The notes: a model not told the origin generated them from the letters alone. 64,000 nucleotides of DNA from Rhabdornis inornatus (GCA_013397075.1 VWZS01003477.1:620001-684000); one strand, 5' to 3'; counted from the stretch's first letter, positions 25,041-38,190 are shown. A program made the numbers and translations.

Positions 25041-25381
25041 CGGGAGACTCCCATTTTGCAGCGCTTGTAGGCATTGGAGAGCCCACTTCTAGCAAACGTC
25101 AGTGTGGAATGAGCGGAAACACTGAGAAACCTGAAGGTGGCTCAGGAACACAGAAGGCAAAACAAACGCTCTGCCCGGCGGGGCCGCTGTATGGACACAC
25201 GTGGGGTACGGACACATGTGAGGTGTGGACACACGTGGGGTACGGACACACGAATGGCAGCCCTGGAGCGGCACACACGGCGCCCGGCCAGAGCCGCGCT
25301 CCCGCCGCCGGGGCGGAGGCACCTGCTCCGCCGGCCCATTGGCAGCGCCGGCCGCGGGGGGGACGCCGGCCCCGGGGCCCG
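25041..25381. repeat. 341-bp block, copy 2 of a probable false duplication
   Basis: It matches 24695-25035 throughout and is bounded by single Ns at 25040 and 25382. The 90 bp after it (25383-25472: GC-rich, then a CA-repeat) has no counterpart after copy 1. One of the two continuations may therefore be wrong or come from the other haplotype. Confidence 0.9.
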
Positions 25382-25445
25382 NCCCGGCCGGGGCCGCGGA
25401 GGCACTGGGAGTCCCGCCCGCACGGCGCGCACACACACCCAAGGG

Positions 25446-25472
25446 CACACACACACACACACACGGACACAC
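25446..25472. repeat. AC dinucleotide repeat at the gap edge
   Basis: An (AC)n tract interrupted by GG runs straight into the N gap at 25473. A repeat at a gap edge fits assembly failure at low-complexity sequence. Confidence 0.85.
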
Positions 25473-25941
25473 NNNNNNNNNNNNNNNNNNNNNNNNNNNN
25501 NNNNNNNNNNNNNNNNNNNNNNNNNNNNNNNNNNNNNNNNNNNNNNNNNNNNNNNNNNNNNNNNNNNNNNNNNNNNNNNNNNNNNNNNNNNNNNNNNNNN
25601 NNNNNNNNNNNNNNNNNNNNNNNNNNNNNNNNNNNNNNNNNNNNNNNNNNNNNNNNNNNNNNNNNNNNNNNNNNNNNNNNNNNNNNNNNNNNNNNNNNNN
25701 NNNNNNNNNNNNNNNNNNNNNNNNNNNNNNNNNNNNNNNNNNNNNNNNNNNNNNNNNNNNNNNNNNNNNNNNNNNNNNNNNNNNNNNNNNNNNNNNNNNN
25801 NNNNNNNNNNNNNNNNNNNNNNNNNNNNNNNNNNNNNNNNNNNNNNNNNNNNNNNNNNNNNNNNNNNNNNNNNNNNNNNNNNNNNNNNNNNNNNNNNNNN
25901 NNNNNNNNNNNNNNNNNNNNNNNNNNNNNNNNNNNNNNNNN
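25473..25941. other. Assembly gap (469 N)
   Basis: An unbroken run of N within the AIG1 promoter island. Further single Ns are at 25040, 25382 and 26165. Open frames that span this run are artefacts of translating N. Confidence 1.
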
Positions 25942-25999
25942 CCGCCGCCCCATGGGCGGCGCGGGCCGCGGGGGGGGCGCCGCCCCCGGGCCCCGCACG
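25942..25999. repeat. Degraded third copy of the end of the promoter block
   Basis: These 58 bp align without gaps to 24982-25039, with about seven or eight substitutions. The third copy almost always has G or C at the differing positions. It then continues into unique sequence (AGCCACAGCG). This suggests that copy 1 and this segment are the same locus read at different quality. Confidence 0.7.
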
Positions 26000-26041
26000 A
26001 GCCACAGCGTTCCTCCGAGTAAGGCAGCTGCGACCCGTAAT

Positions 26042-26051
26042 TGCTGAGTCA
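26042..26051 (+). promoter_or_regulatory. NF-E2/AP-1-type site (MARE/ARE-like)
   Basis: TGCTGAGTCA is a perfect match to the NF-E2/antioxidant-response core and contains the AP-1 core TGAGTCA. It lies about 156 bp upstream of the AIG1 ATG, inside the CpG island and outside the duplicated block. Binding is inferred from the motif only. Confidence 0.45.
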
Positions 26052-26144
26052 TTGCAGTTCTCGCTTGAGAGCAGCCGGCTTCTGCAAGTAACTCGTGCTA
26101 ACACTGCTGTTCTTCCGCTCCCTTGGGAACGGCCCGGCCTCCTC

Positions 26145-26164
26145 CGGCCCGGCCCGGCCCGGCC
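26145..26164. repeat. CGGCC pentamer repeat
   Basis: Four tandem CGGCC units end at the single N at 26165, about 42 bp before the AIG1 start codon. The N probably marks an unresolved copy number. Confidence 0.85.
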
Positions 26165-26206
26165 NCACAGACACAGGCACACGGAAGCGCACCCCGCGCC
26201 GCAAAC

Positions 26207-26347
26207 ATGGCGCTGGTGCCCAGCCAGGTGCTGCACGCCGCCATCCTCCTGTCCTATTGCTCCATCCTGTGCAATTACAAGGCCATTGACATGCCCGCGC
26301 ATCAGACCTATGGAGGCAGCTGGAAATTTCTGACCTTCATAGACCTG
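26207..26347 (+). CDS. AIG1: AIG1 coding exon 1 (residues 1-47)
   Basis: AIG1 is a multi-pass membrane serine/threonine-type hydrolase related to ADTRP that cleaves FAHFA lipids (fatty acid esters of hydroxy fatty acids). This exon encodes residues 1-47. It starts MALVPSQVL, has a hydrophobic helix at about residues 10-23 (ILLSYCSILC), and the conserved HQTYGGSWKFLTFIDL end. I recognise this as AIG1 rather than ADTRP. The catalytic Thr43 of the family is present (codon ACC at 26333-26335). The start at 26207 has a strong Kozak context (A at -3, G at +4). The open frame continues in phase up to 26123, but AIG1 proteins start at MALVP. The exon ends at CTG in phase 0, followed by a perfect donor, GTAAGT. 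The CpG island around it fits a first exon. I am very sure of the identity. Confidence 0.96.
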
Positions 26348-29300
26348 GTAAGTGCCTCCGGCGGCGGCCGTGGCCCTGCCCCCTCCCTCGGGCCGCCCGT
26401 GGAGCGGCCGCGGCCCGGGCGCATCGCGGCCCCCGGTGCTCGACGGCTTCGCCATGCGGTGACCTTAAAGCGGGGCGGCGACATGTTGGGGCTGCAGGGC
26501 CGGCCGTGAGAGGAGCCAGCCGGACACGGCGCAGCCGGGTGGTTCGAACGGAGAGAGGCACGGACAAAGCCGAGCAGCTGCTGCGTGTAAGCGGCCGTGG
26601 GGAAAGTGCGCCTGACGGCCTGTCACCCACCCTGGTGCTGATGATGTGTTTCGCCTTTTCTAATGGCCGACAGTGGACACCAGAACCAGCTGGCCCAGCA
26701 TCTGGCTCCCGTGTGCTGTCAAAATAAAATAAATGTCTTGCTCCCTTTGGCCCTTTCGAGGAATCCATCCGTGACAGGTGCAAGTGTGTCAGTGATGCAA
26801 AAAGTGCCAGGCAACTCCAACTTGCCAGATCCAGCTAGTTTTGATTGCAAATCCATAAACGAGTGTATGAAATAAAAGACATGTCATTTCATCATATTTG
26901 TTCACAAGGGTCCAGATCTGGAAGAGTCACCAGCATGCTGGCCTGCTGGATAACACCAGGTGCTAGTCAGGGCTATTTTTAACCTGAGCTTCCTAGGCTT
27001 GCTGCCTCCACAAGTGTTCCCTTAGTGCAGGTGGGAGGAGAGGGGGCAGGATGGAGAGAGGAGATGGGAGGAGAAATTTCGTTTCTGGTTCAGAAATATG
27101 ATAGCCAATCTAGCCACCTAGTACCTAGATCAAAATACTTTTTTTTTCTTTGAATCCACAGTGTAATTAGGTGAGAAATTTTGCAGTTCCAACTCACTTA
27201 AGGAAAAGTCCCAAAATGCAGTTATTTCAGTGCCTCCCAGTGATAACACCTCTCTCAGAACTTCATTGTAGATTCACAAGTATTGTTGCTATTGCCTACA
27301 TGCATGGTACTGACTCAGTAGGTCTGTGGGCTTGGAGACCAAGCTCAAACACTAGTAGCCAAGTGTGCAAATTTCTGTATCAGGATTAAGGTTCACTGAG
27401 GTGCATATTTTATTTGCAGAGAAGAAGCGTCTACTGTATTTTTCACTTAGCCAGGATATTTCTTTTTTGTAGGTGCAAAAATTTCTTGGAGCTCTGAGGA
27501 TCCACAGCAGTAACTAGTGCTTTTGCTGTAACTGTAAATTGGTGTCTTAAGGCTTGATGTTTCTCTGGAGGACAAGCTAGAATCTATTTTTTTTTTAACC
27601 TTTTGGGTTGCTGAACAGTACTGTCTGTAATACTGGTTAATAGAAGTTATAATATAATCCCAGTAAGTTAGGGGGGAAGCTGTTGACTTTAGTGACAGTT
27701 GAACTGGAAGTGAACCAGCTAAAGCTAAAAGCCGATAATCTCTTTGAGCCTCATTCACCTTTTTCTCTTTTCTCCTAGCCCTAACAGTTGCTTGAGGACT
27801 AAGTCAACCAAGGCTGTCATATAGTGAAAATTTTACTATAAATGATAGTCATCATTTCCCAAAAATTACAGCCTTGTCTATGATAAGTTCACGTGGACTT
27901 TTCCATTAAAGCATGTACATGGTTCAGGCTACTTCTGTCAGGGCTTGAAAGGTCAAGGTAAATATATAGTGCTTTCTAGAATATCTAGAATAGTTCTTAA
28001 CTGCAGCTAGTAATTTCTGTCCTTTAGCTGATGGTTGTCATGTGTTTCTCACAGTCAAGCCCAGTAGATGAGAAAAGGTTTAGCAATTTCTTAGTCTTCA
28101 AAATAGCACATAATTCAGTGGCTTGAACACCTTTCTCAGTGACTAGCCAGCATGCAGAGCTCTCCACTTGCTGACGATATTTGCGTACGTCCAAATGGCC
28201 CTGCCAGCATCTTATGTAAGCAAATCTATCTTTCTGTTCCCTGGGACACCTAGGGGACTTGACAAACCAAAACCAGTTAGATTCCTGAGGAGGATACCAG
28301 GAAGCATGGTTGGAGGATGTTAGGCACATTTCCAAAATCCTGTGTCTTGACTAAGTCTTGAAAAGCTCTTCCATAAGTTTCAGTTTGCTCAGCCATGTGC
28401 ACTGTTCCTGTGTCAGTCACATTCTAAGGCTGTCTAGACAAAATATCATCAATGCCAGAGTCTTGGCAGACGTGTGTTCTTGCTACAGATTGTACCTCCA
28501 CAAACAGAGATTTCATCTTTGACATCACAGAAGCACGTAGAAGTTCTTTCTGCTTCCAAAAACTGCTACCAGTTTTTGAGAAAAGTCAGTTTATGACTTT
28601 AATCTGAAAAGCAATTTGAAATTTTTTTCATCTGTCCGTTTGCAAAGGGATGTTTGTTCCAGTCTCAGTATCCATAAATCTCTTGGAGTTTTAAGTAGCT
28701 GGTTTTGTAGAGGTGCTGTGGGAAATGATTCACGGTTATCTGCAAGTAATATACTTTTTAACTGAATTATGAAAATCTAGTAGTTTGGACTTTAAAACTC
28801 AAGACAGTAAAACATTATGAGTGTATGGAATGATTTGAACAGTAGACTTTGAGCCCTCACACTATTCAGGGAAGTTGAGCATTATGAGGAAGTTGTTTAA
28901 TACAAATGTAATGTCCCAAATACATTGGATGTTCATATCTAAGTAGTGTTTTGGATGCCAGTGTTCATTCTTAATCTCTCCTGTCCTTGAATTAGGAAAG
29001 AAAACAAGTGCAACCAATTACTTCGTTTAACTTCTGTCATTCTGATGACTTACTGTTTTTTTTATCAGTTGCAGATGTGGTGGCAACATTCCCTAAAACA
29101 CCTCAGTGTCAGTGGAATATTTTTTGTGATTTGTGAAGCAATGCACAGGCAGTATGTTTTGACATTACACTCAAGATGCTCCTGACTGTTGTTACTAATA
29201 GTAATATCTCCACTTCAGCCTTTCTTCTTGTTATGTAGAGGTGGTAGATATTTATCCTGCTTATTCAGAAGGTGGTAAAGATACCTGCCTAGTACCTGTG

Positions 29301-32300
29301 TATTCCGAAGCCCACACAGAAAAGATGGCAGTGTGTCATGTATAAAGTGGAAAACCAAGGTATGAAGAGGTAAAGACTTGCTGCCAAAATCATTCGGTGG
29401 GCCCAGCAGATGGAATTATGGAACTGAATATTCAGGCTAGTTCAAAACTATGTGTTGCTTTCATTTCAACTCAAAACACAAACCAAACCCTGAGCTTAGT
29501 TCCCGTGAAAACAGCAAAGAACTGGATTCAGATGGAATATTTCAAGAAATGGGCCTAAAATTTCTTGTATAGTTGCCTTTGTTTAATGCAGATTCATGAT
29601 TTTGTGCTTTAATAGTAGAATACTCCAGGACAGCACTGTCCTGTGCCACATCTCATAAATTCATTGTTGAGCTTCATAGCTGAAATGTAAGTTAGGCTGG
29701 AAGTGATGCCAGCAAATATGATTCTTTGCAACAAGATTGTCATCTTATGTAAACCCCTCAGAAATTTTCCTCACATAGTTCTGTAGGTACTTGAAGTAGC
29801 TAGATTAAAGGTAACAGTACTTGGTCATCCTGCATACACTACAATCACTTTATAAATACACATTTGTTGAGGAATCCATTGCACCAACTTGTTTAAAAGT
29901 TGCTATTGCATTTTATTCTTCAGTTTCTCTCAGATCTCTTACTGTTGTTGGGAGAGGAGGTGAAATTAAATTGAATTTGTCTCCTGGAATAAAGTGGAGC
30001 CTGTGGGTGCCAAAAGAAGACCAAATCTACTTTTTGTGTTTGGGTGTGTGTAGTAATTAGCAGAAAAGTATAACTTTGAGTTTTAAGTGTACCTCCTTAA
30101 ATAAGGGATGTGCTGGTCTAAATAGCTTCTAGTTTTCATTGTGCAGTTTCTCTGGAAACCTTATTCCTCAAAGAAAATAGAGTAAACCAAGATACTAGTG
30201 CACATGTGTTAACAAATCTATGGTTTTCTGATTTTGTATTTTATAATCTTAAGGTCTCCCTGATAGGCAGCGCAGGGTAGTTACAGAGACAAAAATCAAG
30301 GCCGGATTTTTGGAAGCAGTCTCAAGTGTTGTGTTTTATGGTTAATCGTCATAAAATTAATGGTCCGATTTTGAATATCAGAATGTTAACCCTGGGTATT
30401 CCTATGACTTGATTCAGGGCAGCCAAAGCTAGAAAGGAACAGATTTTGCTCATAGACGAATCTGCCTGATGTTACACATTTATTATTCTCTTGAGAGAAA
30501 TAGCAGGATGCCTGTGTGAACTTTTTATACATTGCCTGGCAGATTGAGTTCTACAAAAAATAGATATGTTCTCTGTTCCCAGCATATATTTTTTGCCAGT
30601 AAATGCTGTATTTTTTTTTACAGAAAACACCTTTAGATTTAGTTTGATTAAATTCAAATAAGTGATCAGAACTTAGTTCCTTGTCTTTGAACACTTTCAG
30701 AGAGCCATGTTATCAACAGGACTAGAAACCTGAGTTGTTAGACTTATAATTTATTTATTTATTTAGTGTATTAGTTATTAAGTTGTATGAGGTACAGTCA
30801 CTAGACAACAAAAAACGTATCAGTTAAACAAAGCGCAGCTAAAATTCTTTGCTGCTTTCTGCCCAATTTGGATTTAGTTGAGCTGATAGGAAATAAAAGG
30901 ACCAGAAAATACTAGAGGCCAAAAGATTTAGGATGAAGGAATAACAAACTGTACCGTTGGTGTATTATCTGAAATTGAGCAAGTTTCATTGCTAACTGTA
31001 TGGGTTACACTTACCACAAACAGAGGACAAAAGTGAAAACACATTCCACACTCTATGGAATATAACTGTGACTCTTATACAGGATTTCCCTTAGTAAAAT
31101 AAATTTCACCTTATGATTTCCTTTTTCATCATCTGTAAAGTTAGCCTGATACGCAAGTGTTTTATGGCTTTTGAGTGAAAATATTCCAGAAGTGTAAAAT
31201 ATTACTATGTATTATTACCAGTAGTAATTAATCATCATATCTAAATACCTTTGTTGTCTTACTATAGCAGAGAATACAGTCAATGGAGAATTTATCGGTT
31301 TACATAGAAAGGGATTGCTTTTTCAGGAATAACAAGATGAGGTGTCTCTTATGATACTTAAGGTATTTGGGAGAAAAGGTACCAAGATATGTAGGAGAGC
31401 CTTTTAAGTGTTTCAGAGCTTTTTTTTCACTCTTGGGCTGTAAATGTGTCTGGGGAACAGTAGTGTACAGTGCTGTTGATGCAGTAATAAAAATGTAATA
31501 GTGTCACCCTTTTTTATTCATCCATTTGCTGTTTGTAGTGCTGCTACAAATTGAGTGGAATTTGAGCACTACATTGAAGTGTTCCATTTTCACATTGCAT
31601 TAGTCTGCCTTTATTTTACAGTTGTACTTAAGTATGATGTACATTTAATTTGGGAATTCTCAGGGAAATTATGGCTATCTTGAAATATTTGTGTTGGCAG
31701 TAGGGTTGGCAGTGTAAAGCAGGAGAATGGAAGAGAGGAAAAATAGGGATCACTTTCTGTGATGATAGACTTAACTAAGGCCCGTAATATTTTAGAACTT
31801 GGAGTAGGTAAGTGATATGCAACAGTGCTGTGTTTTACACCAATGTACAGTCTGTAGAATTTTGCCAGAACAGTTTCAAATGATGACAACTTCAAGAAGA
31901 TGGTTTATTAGTCTTTCTGTTGCCCTTTGATAAACATCCTATTTGCTTGTTATATAGCAGTTGAATTATTTTCTGTAAAATTTTATTATAGTGGTAAGGA
32001 TAATTCAGGTAATCTTATATGCCTTCACATGGCAAAATTGTTTTAAACGATTGGCTTAAACAAGGACATCACATCTAGTATTCTACGTTAATGTTCTTTG
32101 CTGAAGTAATTTGGGTTCTGAGCTGTCCTAGTCCATTGTGAATATAAATATTTAAAAATTATTTAATCATTGTAGTTTTGACCTTATATTTGTGTTGTGT
32201 TAGTGCAGCCATATAAGTTTATACAAGAAATAGATTCTGGAAGATTGACCTTCTTAAGTGGTATTAAAGACCTATATAAGCTATCAAATAATACTCTAAA

Positions 32301-35300
32301 CTAGTATAAAAAATTACACTTAGTTTTCTAAATTAAATATATTTATAATAAAAATCAAATAACCCTTGATTCTTTGCATCTTTGCATGTATATCCTTAGG
32401 ATATACAAAGACTCGTAGGGTAGATGTCCATGTGGGTAGTTACTTGCTTTATCCTTAGGCTGAAAAAGAAGAAAAAGAAACTTGATTATCTGAATACTGG
32501 GAAACCCTCACGTGATAAAAAATATTTTATTATTGGTGTGGTGGAAAGCTCAAATGTGCTAATATGCCACTGTACAACGAAATTGAAGTTGACCCGTAAG
32601 TAAAAAAAAAGCCTTTATGAAATTACAAAACCTTCACATTCCACAGATACAAGTTTGCAGATTTGAATAAAGTAAAATGATAGAATGTAATAAAGAAAAA
32701 ATAAGCAATTCTGCAGTGTATTGAACACAATATATGAGATTCATTGTGAAGGACTATGCCGAGTATGTATTTACCTGAAGAAACCAATAAAAAAATCTTA
32801 GATTCCTTCTATTAGATGAAGTATTTTCTGTGCTGCAACCTTCCGTATCTAATCATAGGTTTTGTGAGGGCCTGCATATCCTAATGCAATATTTAGAAAA
32901 CATTTTTCTAATTATGCTACTTTAATATAGACTCTGATATTGGGAGGAGCTCAGATGTGGGTAGAGAATTTCTTGTCATTTGGAGTTCTAATTGCTAATG
33001 CAATTCCAGACAGTAAATGTAAAAAAGATCACCACCAGTGACAGGTTAGTATGCTGTCTGCAGAATTCAAGTGGGAAATAAATATTGGTATGTAAGAAAG
33101 TTCACATTGGATATTTCTATATTTGAAATAAAAGCGATGTTATTTCTTGCAAAACACGCGTGCAAAACATCAAACTCCTTGTAGGTTTTTGGGGTTTTTT
33201 TAAGTATTTGAATCTGAGGCCTAGTCTTCTCATCTTGATGTTCCAACATATATATATGCAGATATATACAGCATATAAGGTAGAAACAAAATTGACAATT
33301 GACTTATTTTGTAGACCAACTTTTGGATGAGTGCATATGAAAAGCTTTCAGCCTTCCAATGAAAGCTTTTTCAAATTTTGCCTTATTTGCCAGCATTTAT
33401 TTGTATAATTACATTTTCCCTGTACTGTATTTTCCAAGGCTCTGAATTTGTTATTAGTCTTCAAAGTCTTGCAGGCTTTGTTTGTTCCATTACTATTAAC
33501 TATGTATAATGCAAGATTTTTTTCAACTCAGCATAGTTAAGTATGCTACCACTGGAAAAGCTGTGTTTAACTTTAGTGGATGGAAGAGTTAACCCAATTC
33601 TGAAGAAAAAAACAAAATCTGTTGGAAGCTAAAGTAAAACTTCTGGGCTTTTCAGACTTTCCCTTTTTAGAGGAAGAAACTCTAAAGTAAGTCAAAATTT
33701 ATAAGTATGTTTTGGTAAGACTTAAAAACAAGCATGTCTCCTAATTATACCTGTGTTTAAGCTTTTTTATTTTTTTTTTTTAATACTGCAAAATTGCTTT
33801 TATGCTGCAAATTTTAGGGATTCTGTTGGTTGAAAACAGGCTAAGCTCATGTGAAATGCTAGGGGAAAATAAGAACCTGATTTTCATTTGCAGGAAGGCT
33901 CCTTCTGGCAATTTAGCTAAATCCATGCAATTTTCCCTTGAGAGTTTGAAAGTACCATTTGAATGCCTCTAGTTGCACTCCCTGAACATCTTGTCTTGCC
34001 ACTGCCCTTACAAGCATCCAGCTTACAGCTACAGGTTTTCCAAACAAGTATGCCAAAAGGTGCAATTGTATAATCATTTCCACTTAAATCTGTGTGTAGC
34101 TGGCATGGTTCAGGTATTTTTGCCACAGATGTCTGTCAGGTTAGTTGTTTTAAAGTGCATGAGGACTCTGCAGTGTAGCTTAAAACAAAACTGGTACTGC
34201 TGCATTTTTCCTAGCTGAATATTTGCCATCCTGGTAAAGTAGAATAGAATGTGAAGGAGAGCAGGATGTAAAATCCCTCACTAATTCCTTTCTTACTTGT
34301 AAAGTAACACACAAGGGGTGATGGGTTTTTGCAATTAATTGGTCCAAGTGAAACAATTTAAGAGGCTGAATCTTAACTCTACAAATGCTGCTAGACTCTT
34401 CAGACTGTTTGAGCTGCTTGTGCAGGGAGAGACCTAGCTGAGAATTTAAATTTTAGTCTGTCAGGGATTGTTTGGCTCATTTTTGGTTTCAGGCAGTGCT
34501 GTCTGTATTTGTATATTTTTTAAACCTAGGGGTTTGTGTACCTGAGGGTAAATTTACTTTTTTCTTCCCTTTATGTGTGTATATTTTATAATGTGTCTTG
34601 AAGCCTTCTGGTCCTGGCAGCACATAAGTAATAAATTGTTATTTATTATTATTGCTAATATTATTAGAATTCAGCGTGAGTGGGAGTTCCACATGCAAAG
34701 TACAGGTGGCATATGTTCCTAAATGCACTTGATCAGATGCAAAAGGAAGAAAAAGAAACTGCTGACTTTAAATGCTGCTATATGAGTTGGTAAAATGCAA
34801 GAATACAAAAGGGGTGTTTTCCCTGTGAGGTGCTTAACAAGCTTGTGCCTGAAGTGGTGGAAGCATTTCATAGAGCTGATGCTGGGGCAAGTGGCTGATC
34901 CTGAGGCACAGTAGTGGGGCCCTTGCCTGTAGGGAAGACACAAGTTGTTTATGGGCTGTGCTTGTACAGGCTCAGCTGTGTAAAGAAAGGATGTAGGGAA
35001 GCGAGAGAGAAAAGGAATCATACATGACAGCACTTTGTAGCTGGGGGCGCGTAGGTGACAGAGTGCACCATGCTGACCAGTCTTGTGTTGTGACAAACTG
35101 GTATTTAGGTGTTTGACTGCCAGCTATGAGGACAAAGTGAGGGAAAGCGAGAGGTGGGGATGCAGGATGGCTGGTATTTCTTAGCTAAACCATCATGCGC
35201 TAGCTACCTCAGACTTCCCTTCTTTCCTTTTGCTCTGTGTCATTTCTTCCTCCCACACACCCACACAGTCTCCCCACACAGCCCCCCTGGCTGGGGGCAC

Positions 35301-38070
35301 TGGTGCCACAGCACCGCCTCCCTGCGCGTATGCATTTGGCTTAGCATGCTCTGCTCAGCGCAAGGTGCTTGCAAAGCTTGTCCCTAGTTAGAAGCCATAT
35401 GCACTGACAGATGCAGAGGTCCCCATTTGCTGTTCACTTAGGCTTACAAACAAATGGAGACTCCATGCTGTGAAATCTTTCTTAACCTGGGTTTACTTGT
35501 TCTGAGTTCCAAGGACTGTGCAGTAGACACAATTCTCTGCATTCCAGTAGGTCCCAGGAAGTGAGTCCCAAGAATGCGTGAGTCACAATGGAAACCTCTG
35601 CTGTGTGGAACTGCATGGCACTGTGCTTTTAAACTGGAAGTTCAGGAGGCTGAAAGGGATTTAGTGTGTTCAGGTGTGGATACACATCTTTTTTGTATGT
35701 TCCATATAATAGTTATTTACCTATATTGCACATAATTTGAAAATACCAAACTGTTCATAAGAGCTACTCTGTTCCAAAGCCTCTCCATATGCTGTGCACA
35801 TCTGAGTAAATTGGTTTGCTACTACTGAAGTCAATTTAGATGACCAGTTAATGAACAGTGGGTCAAAGATTACAGGGGTTCAAGATGCTGTTCAAGTTTT
35901 TCAGTGTCAACTATAGAGGACAGGAGAGGGTAGACAGCTTTTGAGTCAGCTGTCTCATGACCTACCGTGGCTAGAAAGGGATATTCCTGCATTTATTAAG
36001 GAGCTAATGATGTTTCTAATTCTAATATATTATTATAGAAGATTAGCATTCAAATCTCCTTGGCTCATTGCCAGTATAATTTCAGAAGCTAGACACCTCT
36101 GGTTTTCCATAGATTGTATTCTATGCTATTAAGTTATATGTCATTTCAGGCTAAGTTTTATTTTCTTTTTCTCGTGGTTTGGGGCAGAAGCTGCTTACAA
36201 TTGTTACAAAATATTACCAAAATACTTCAGAGCTGGTTTGTTCCCTGTTAATTGCAAGGCTGAGTTCAAATGGTGAGATGTATTTGATGACAATGCATTT
36301 TAGAAAAGGGTGGAGGGACCTCTTGCTACTTTGAGCGTTTAGGCCAGTGGGATCTGAACTTCTTGATTTTAAAATTCAACCTGCAACATAAAAGCAAAAT
36401 ATGAATGTTCTTGAGTGTGTGCAAGGGCTCACTTTTTTCATCCACTGCTGACTTTGTCAGTGAAAGTGCTGTCCCTTTGCCTGGCTTTGTGCTCCTTATC
36501 ACCCAGTTCAGGCTCCTCAGTTGCAAGGTGCTGTCAGATATCAGTATATTTTCTGGCATTTTTTTCTTACAGGAATGCCGCTGTGTGATATCTCTTTCCC
36601 TATTCTAATATCTTCTAGCCCAGCACAGTCTCCTTGATGTTTCAGCTCTGCATCGCAGTTCCAATTGCACACGCAGTGCTCTTCCAGAAGCATGTTTTCC
36701 TGTCAAGTGCTGCTTTTCTTACCCCACCTACTCCTTACACTCCTTCCCCACCATTCACACATACTGTCTTTCCTCCCAGTGCATTCACTCTCATGTATTT
36801 TTCTGCTTTCTCACCCTGTCCTTCCCAATTACCAGACCTACTCAGTGTCATTCATTCTCTTGCTTTTAAAGCACCTTATATAGACCCAAACCAATAAAAA
36901 ATAGGCCATCATCCATTAGAAAAACTTGATCTTGGTGTGGTGTGGCCTTAAATAAACCAGTTTGTAAATTATGCTGTTACATAAGACTCTTAGCTTTGCT
37001 TTCTGTTTTGAACAAGTTTTTAAGCATCCCGGTTACAGGGAAAAAAAAAGAGCCTGTAAGTGTTAAGCATAATGGATCACGATCCTAATGTTTATTATGG
37101 TGTTAAAATCTTGTCATTTCTTGGTAGTCTGCCATTCAGTTTTTTTATGATAAAATTTCCAATTCAGAAGCAGGTCCTTGATAAAAACTGACATTTAACA
37201 TGAAAAAATCAAAATTACGTACAGAATCAGCAATCAGTATTTATTCAGACATTTTCCATCTTTGTTATTTGTAATGTACTTGTTTTAAATCAGATGCCGA
37301 AATTCTTTAAATTGTATTTTATAATTCCTAATAAGAAAACTCATCTTTTAACAATCGTGGTGAGGTTTGAAATCTACTACTTTCAGTGAAATGGACAAAA
37401 ATATTTTTGAACATTGCTTGGCTTGCCAGCTGTTAATAGAAGCAGCTTTTTTTTTTTTTCATGTGAATATATATAAGTATTTATTCCTTGTTTGTGGGTG
37501 CGAATTTTGGCTGTATACAGACACACCTGATGCAAATTAGGAATAAGGAAAGAGAGGAATACACATTTCACAGTAAGTTTTTCTCAAACCTACATGAAAA
37601 CATACTCATTTTTGTCAGAAGTTACCGGATACAGATGAGCCTGCTATGGCTCCACTCTCCCATGTCCAGCCACAAGCAAGGCTGAACACATGCCCAGTGG
37701 ACACATACAAAGGCAGAAGTGTAAAATCAGGTTGCCTCTAATCCAGGTCAATACAAATAAAATTCTGATTGGACTAGGTGGTTTGGAGTCAATACCTTTT
37801 AAGATATGTCAGCCAGGATGTCAAGTGATGTTTGGAACAAGGAATACTCAACATATGATGCACCTAGGGTGTGTCTCCTGTCTGGTTAGCCTTCCTGTGC
37901 TGAACACAGGACTGGGCAGCACTCAGAGTGCTGTGTTATGATGGGAGCACTTCCGTCTCAGTGCCACTTCTGTCAGAGAGTCCGGGTTTGACCTGTGTGG
38001 CGCGTCCCTGGAACCAGTGTTCACAACTGCCTCATGGTAAAATGTCCCAGGAGGTCAGTGCATCTCACAA
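26348..38070 (+). other. AIG1: AIG1 intron 1, 5' third
   Basis: Intron 1 runs from the donor GTAAGT at 26348 to the acceptor AG at 62490-62491, 36,144 bp in all. Large first introns are usual for this gene in vertebrates. This part is GC-rich to about 26620 and AT-rich after that. I see no extra exon with credible splice sites and coding signature, no RNA gene and no clear transposon. Small items include a TTTA repeat near 30750-30765 and scattered A or T homopolymers. Confidence 0.7.
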
Positions 38071-38190
38071 AGGTCAAGATCTACAGGGATATTTTGATAT
38101 TACTTCCAACAGCTAATGGGAAGATAGCAAAGATCTTGATGTACAGAGGTATTTTGATGTTACTTTTGACAGCTGATGGGAAGGTATTCT
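38071..38190. repeat. 60-bp imperfect tandem duplication
   Basis: The segment 38071-38130 is repeated at 38131-38190 without length change. The two share the words TACAG, TATTTTGAT, TTACTT, ACAGCT and ATGGGAAG, with scattered substitutions. The divergence indicates an old duplication. It lies in intron 1 and has no known family. Confidence 0.7.

Larger units (their letters stand above)
24800..26620 (+). promoter_or_regulatory. AIG1: CpG-island promoter region of AIG1
   Basis: GC content and CpG density rise sharply from about 24815 and fall again after about 26620. The island surrounds coding exon 1 and the start of intron 1, as expected for a broadly expressed gene with a CpG-island promoter. 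No TATA box is evident near the ATG. Visible sites are an NF-E2/AP-1-type element at 26042-26051 and a minisatellite with CACGTG E-boxes at 24847-24911. Much of the 5' half is affected by the duplication and gap, so distances upstream of about 26000 are unreliable. The transcription start cannot be placed from sequence alone. Confidence 0.75.

Noticed and set aside
26123..26206. In-phase upstream start giving 28 extra N-terminal residues to AIG1
   Set aside because: It runs through the CGGCC repeat and an N, and AIG1 proteins begin at MALVP, which has a strong Kozak context here.
1..26206. HIVEP2 exon expected upstream of AIG1 by synteny
   Set aside because: I found no zinc-finger or other HIVEP2-like coding sequence on either strand.
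24791..26455. Very long open frames (265-437 codons) on both strands across 24.8-26.5 kb
   Set aside because: They read through the 469-N gap and a duplicated GC-rich block. GC-rich sequence has few stops, and most of their residues are undetermined.
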